Origin: Holophagaceae bacterium
GTDB taxonomy: Bacteria > Acidobacteriota > Holophagae > Holophagales > Holophagaceae
DNA: 16,269 bases
Assembly: GCA_003158505.1 (NCBI GenBank)
Contig: PMJK01000102.1
Location: 1 to 16,269, forward strand
Reading direction: 5' to 3'
The position numbers and the translations under genes were made by a program. Positions within the stretch are counted from its first letter, which is position 1; each line of letters opens with the position of its first letter. The notes beneath the pieces were generated by a model. That model worked only from the letters and a program-made list of their open reading frames with translations. It ran no database searches and was not told the origin of the DNA. This document shows, piece after piece, positions 13,398 to 16,269 of this stretch.

Positions 13398-13472
13398 TTT
13401 CGGAGGACACGAGGCCCGTCCACCTTAAGGTTACATAATATACATTATCGAAAGTTAAATTCGGACATCAAA
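13398..13472 (+). promoter_or_regulatory. AT-rich gap between kdsD and lptFG, possible promoter
   Basis: The 75-base gap has an AT-rich core (about 13430-13460) with a small inverted repeat ATAAT-N4-ATTAT (13435-13448). Several -10-like hexamers occur (TAATAT, TACATT, TTAAAT), but none has a good -35 partner. A secondary promoter for lptFG-mnmA is possible. No terminator is visible. Confidence 0.3.
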
Positions 13473-15713
13473 GTGCCATCCATTCTCACCAGATACGTCC
13501 TCAGGCGCTGGGCCACCCCGTTCTTGGGGGCCCTGTTGTTCTATGGATTCCTGCTCCTCTCCTGGGAGATGGTTCGCATCTCGAAGGAGATCTTTTCTGA
13601 AGGTGCCCCCCTTCGCTGGTTGGTACCACTTCTGTTGACGTCCATGCCGGAGAACCTGGGACTGGTTCTCCCCATGGCGGCTGTGCTGGGCGGGCTTCTT
13701 GGAACCCAGCAGCTCATGGAGGGGTCCGAGCTCGTGGCCGCACAGGGACTGGGTGCTGGTCGGCGGACCTGGACGGCTCCATGGTGCATCATGGCCTTTT
13801 TACTTGTGGTTCTGGCCTCCTTGAATGCCCACTTCATGGTTCCGACTGCGGCCCGGATGCAGCAGAGGGTCCGCATCCGGATGGCCGAGGAAGCCAAGGC
13901 AAGGTTCCTTCGCCCCGGAGCGCCTCCCTGGTTCCCACCCGGCGCCCCGGACAGGGCTTTCTGGGTATCCCCTGGAGGACAGATACACATCATGGAATCC
14001 ACAGCCCAGGGTGTGCAGCACCTCACGGCCTCGACCATGACCTATGCTCTGGAGGCAAGGCCGGATGGATCCTCTGAACTAAAACTTCATCTCTCCGGCC
14101 TTCAAGGTGTTCTCTATCAGACCACTGGGGATGGGAGTGCCATCCATTTGAGTCAGGAGCAACAAGTTCTCCGATTTGTCATTCCAGCCGGCGCTCAACT
14201 GTTGCCTCCCACTCCCCTGCGGTATGAAAGTTCCTCGACCTTGCTGCGGATTCTTCGAGTTCCAGCTGCTGTCGCAGACACCAGCCCAGAGGCCAAGGAT
14301 TTGCGAATCAAGGCCTCCATGGAATTCAGCCGACGGACCACGCTTCCCCTGGCGGCCGCGGCTCTTCTGCTACTGGGAATCGCCTTGGGATTCGGCCATC
14401 CCCGGTTCTACCACGGAGGTGCAATTCTAAAAAGTCTTGGCGTCATCATGCTTTACTATCTTGTAATGAAGTATTTTGAAAACATGTGGATAGGTGAAAA
14501 GTTTAAATCCATCTATCCACTCATTCTCGTGCCATTCCCCTTTCTTGGCGGTGGTTGGCTGCTGCTCAATCAACGCCTCAAACCCCATCACTCCAGTCGG
14601 TTGGGTGTCGTCTTCACCTTCCTTCTTCGTCCTTTCCGATCCCACTTCGCCCCCCTGCTCGCTCGACTCGGCCAGACCCGGGATGCCCTCATGTGCTGGA
14701 TCCATGGAAAGGGGACGCGGCATGGGATCCTGAGACATTGGGCTACCTTGGCCTGGTGGCGAAACTGGGCATCCGTTCTGGGCAGTCTGTTGGTCCTGAA
14801 TTTACTCATCGAGTTCGCAACCCTCGCGGGGGATTTATCTAAGAATGGCGTCCATCTTATTGTTTTCGCTCGATATTGGTTGTGGAATTTGCCGCCATTC
14901 ATGGTCATCGCCCTGCCCATTGCGTTTCTCCTGGGAACCCTGCTCACCCTTTCAGAGGCAGCTCTCAACCGAGAATGGCTTGCCCTCAGAGCCGGAGGCG
15001 TCAGCCTTCTTCGATGGTTGTGGAGCAGTCGCTGGGCCTGGGGACTGGTTACCGTTCTCACCCTCGTCCTTCAGATCGGGATCGCTCCTATGGCTATAGG
15101 CCGTTCCAACAGTCTTTATATGCGAATTTTAAATCGATCTCAAATTCAGACAGTTACCCATCCCTGGCTCTACCTTGGATCCACCGGAGTGCTCTGGCAC
15201 CTCCAAGCCAACGAACGTTGGGGATTCCCTTTGAAGGCACCCGGTGAGGCGCCTATCCTTCTGCGCTGGCAATTGGGTGATCCCTATTCTGAGGCCCTTG
15301 CCTGGGGGGGGCTGCACCTTGTGCAGGGGCCTCCTGCAGACTTGTTGTTCCCAGCAAAGGCTTTGCGTAGCACCGCCAACGCTGAGGAGGCCAGCACCAC
15401 TGAGTTGCTGCAATGGCAGTCCTGGGCGCCGGACCCGGAACGGGCCTACATGCTATGGGGTCGTGTCCTCGGCTGGCTGGCTGGTCCATGCCTGTTGCTG
15501 GCAATGCTTTCCTTTGCCTTTCCGGGCCCCCGCCAAGGTCGCGGCCAGGCCCTTGGTGCAGGACTCGTGGCGGGCATTGTCTTTCTAGGCCTTCAAACCC
15601 TCTTTGGTGGCGCGGCCCGAGCCTCAGAAATTCCGGCCTACTGGGGCGTTATCGCTCCCCTGTTATTGCTCTTCGCACTGTCCCTTCTGCGCCTAAGGCG
15701 CCTGAGGACTTGA
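13473..15713 (+). CDS. Fused LptF-LptG lipopolysaccharide export permease (two YjgP/YjgQ modules)
   Basis: This 746-residue inner-membrane protein contains two LptF/LptG (YjgP/YjgQ) modules in one chain. Module 1 (about 1-370) has TM segments near 15-35, 58-80, 103-120, 290-308, 318-334 and 348-365, a periplasmic domain about 120-285, and the GSELVAAQGLG motif (84-94). A basic linker (about 370-430) should be cytoplasmic. Module 2 (about 430-746) repeats the plan with TMs near 433-452, 474-494, 521-539, 662-683, 692-712 and 720-740, and the equivalent motif NREWLALRAGGVS (499-511). Its periplasmic part is shorter (about 540-655). In E. coli LptF and LptG are separate proteins of about 360 residues that form a heterodimer with LptB2 to lift LPS from the inner membrane. 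Here both halves would be supplied by one polypeptide. The start is GTG, the only start codon in frame since the kdsD stop, with a weak CGGA site. The stop overlaps the mnmA start. Confidence 0.9.
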   Translation: MPSILTRYVLRRWATPFLGALLFYGFLLLSWEMVRISKEIFSEGAPLRWLVPLLLTSMPENLGLVLPMAAVLGGLLGTQQLMEGSELVAAQGLGAGRRTWTAPWCIMAFLLVVLASLNAHFMVPTAARMQQRVRIRMAEEAKARFLRPGAPPWFPPGAPDRAFWVSPGGQIHIMESTAQGVQHLTASTMTYALEARPDGSSELKLHLSGLQGVLYQTTGDGSAIHLSQEQQVLRFVIPAGAQLLPPTPLRYESSSTLLRILRVPAAVADTSPEAKDLRIKASMEFSRRTTLPLAAAALLLLGIALGFGHPRFYHGGAILKSLGVIMLYYLVMKYFENMWIGEKFKSIYPLILVPFPFLGGGWLLLNQRLKPHHSSRLGVVFTFLLRPFRSHFAPLLARLGQTRDALMCWIHGKGTRHGILRHWATLAWWRNWASVLGSLLVLNLLIEFATLAGDLSKNGVHLIVFARYWLWNLPPFMVIALPIAFLLGTLLTLSEAALNREWLALRAGGVSLLRWLWSSRWAWGLVTVLTLVLQIGIAPMAIGRSNSLYMRILNRSQIQTVTHPWLYLGSTGVLWHLQANERWGFPLKAPGEAPILLRWQLGDPYSEALAWGGLHLVQGPPADLLFPAKALRSTANAEEASTTELLQWQSWAPDPERAYMLWGRVLGWLAGPCLLLAMLSFAFPGPRQGRGQALGAGLVAGIVFLGLQTLFGGAARASEIPAYWGVIAPLLLLFALSLLRLRRLRT

Positions 15714-16269
15714 TGACGAGCAGACTTCTGGATCAGGCCCTCGCCCCCCTGCTAAACCACCCTACCCTTCGCGAAGGCGATCGGATCCTTGCGGCCATGT
15801 CTGGGGGTGTGGATAGCTCCGTCACGGCGGCGCTTCTTCATAGAGCCGGCTACCAGGTGATCGGTATTTCCATGCAATTATTCGACAAGAAAAGCGTAGG
15901 AAGTTTTGATCCTAAGTGTTGCACTCTTGATGATTTTCAGGACGCCCGGCGGGTTGCCCACGAACTCGGCTTTGCGCATTACGTCATGGATTTCGAGACC
16001 CAGTTCCGTGAAACGGTGATCGAGGGCTTCATCCAGGGCTACCTGGATGGCGAAACACCTAGTCCTTGCATTCGATGCAATCAATACCTTAAATTCTCTG
16101 CCTTGATGGACCGAGCCGAATCCCTGAGTGCCTCGTTTGTCGCCACGGGTCACTATGCAGCCATCACGCAGGCCGGAGGAACTTGGCACCTCTGGAAGGC
16201 CTCGGATCCTGCCAAGGACCAAAGTTATTTTCTCTTCCACCATAACCAGGCGACATTGCCCCGCACCCT
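15713..16269 (+). CDS. mnmA: tRNA-specific 2-thiouridylase MnmA, N-terminal part (cut by window end)
   Basis: The reading frame starts at an ATG that shares one base with the lptFG stop (TGATG) and runs open to the window edge, giving 185 residues of an expected 350-390. MnmA makes 2-thiouridine at U34 of tRNAs for Lys, Glu and Gln in the cytoplasm. Visible motifs are the PP-loop SGGVDSS (30-36), KCCTLDDFQDAR (68-79), TPSPCIRCN (115-123, with C122 at the position of the first catalytic Cys), ATGHYA (144-149) and KDQSYFL (168-174). The double-Cys form CIRCN differs from the E. coli form, which has only the second Cys. The coupled start implies that it is in one transcript with lptFG. Confidence 0.95.
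   Translation, partial: MTSRLLDQALAPLLNHPTLREGDRILAAMSGGVDSSVTAALLHRAGYQVIGISMQLFDKKSVGSFDPKCCTLDDFQDARRVAHELGFAHYVMDFETQFRETVIEGFIQGYLDGETPSPCIRCNQYLKFSALMDRAESLSASFVATGHYAAITQAGGTWHLWKASDPAKDQSYFLFHHNQATLPRT

Overview
The window looks like chromosomal DNA of a Gram-negative, lactate-oxidising bacterium. It is GC-rich and has strongly G/C-ending codons in the catabolic genes. It carries lipopolysaccharide (LPS) genes, so the cell should have an outer membrane. The gene content (LldP permease, FAD/Fe-S D-lactate dehydrogenase, LutABC proteins, fused LutB-LutA) resembles the lactate loci of Desulfovibrio and Geobacter. I would guess a Holophaga/Geothrix-like Acidobacteriota member, but that is inference from gene content only, not a database match.

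Positions 1-247 hold a 134-base non-coding stretch with two hairpins, then a minus-strand tRNA with CAT anticodon (probably elongator Met). Positions 248-10608 form one minus-strand lactate module. Read in the direction of transcription it is: lldP (lactate permease), an intrinsic-terminator-like hairpin, a large D-lactate dehydrogenase with FAD, Fe-S and CCG domains, lutC-2, a fused lutB-lutA gene, a structured 143-base gap, then a second, unfused lutA-lutB-lutC set. Most junctions are overlapping or nearly so (ATGA, 8-base and 11-base overlaps). The module therefore has one uptake system, one predicted D-lactate oxidase and two complete but differently built predicted L-lactate oxidases.

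Positions 10609-10790 are an AT-rich divergent regulatory region containing a perfect TGGTC-A-GACCA palindrome. It separates lldP from a divergently transcribed GntR/FadR-family regulator (10791-11507), the obvious candidate lactate-responsive repressor. Behind the regulator lies a run of four consecutive stem-loops (11559-11640), abutting a second minus-strand tRNA with CAT anticodon whose acceptor and anticodon stems look like the lysidine-modified tRNA-Ile2.

Positions 11751-16269 are a housekeeping/envelope region. A small stand-alone LON-domain protein is on the minus strand. Divergent from it, only 36 bases away, is a plus-strand run: kdsD (arabinose-5-phosphate isomerase, first step to Kdo), a single gene encoding two fused LptF/LptG-type LPS-export permease modules, and mnmA (tRNA 2-thiouridylase), cut by the window end. 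kdsD and the LptF-LptG fusion both serve LPS biogenesis; mnmA is translationally coupled to the fusion gene by a TGATG junction.

The most notable points are the co-located split and fused Lut systems, the LptF-LptG fusion, the terminator between permease and dehydrogenases, the four-hairpin cluster, and the Met/Ile2 pair of CAT tRNAs flanking the lactate module. I saw no mobile element, CRISPR array, phage gene or clear sign of a wholly novel defence or biosynthetic system.
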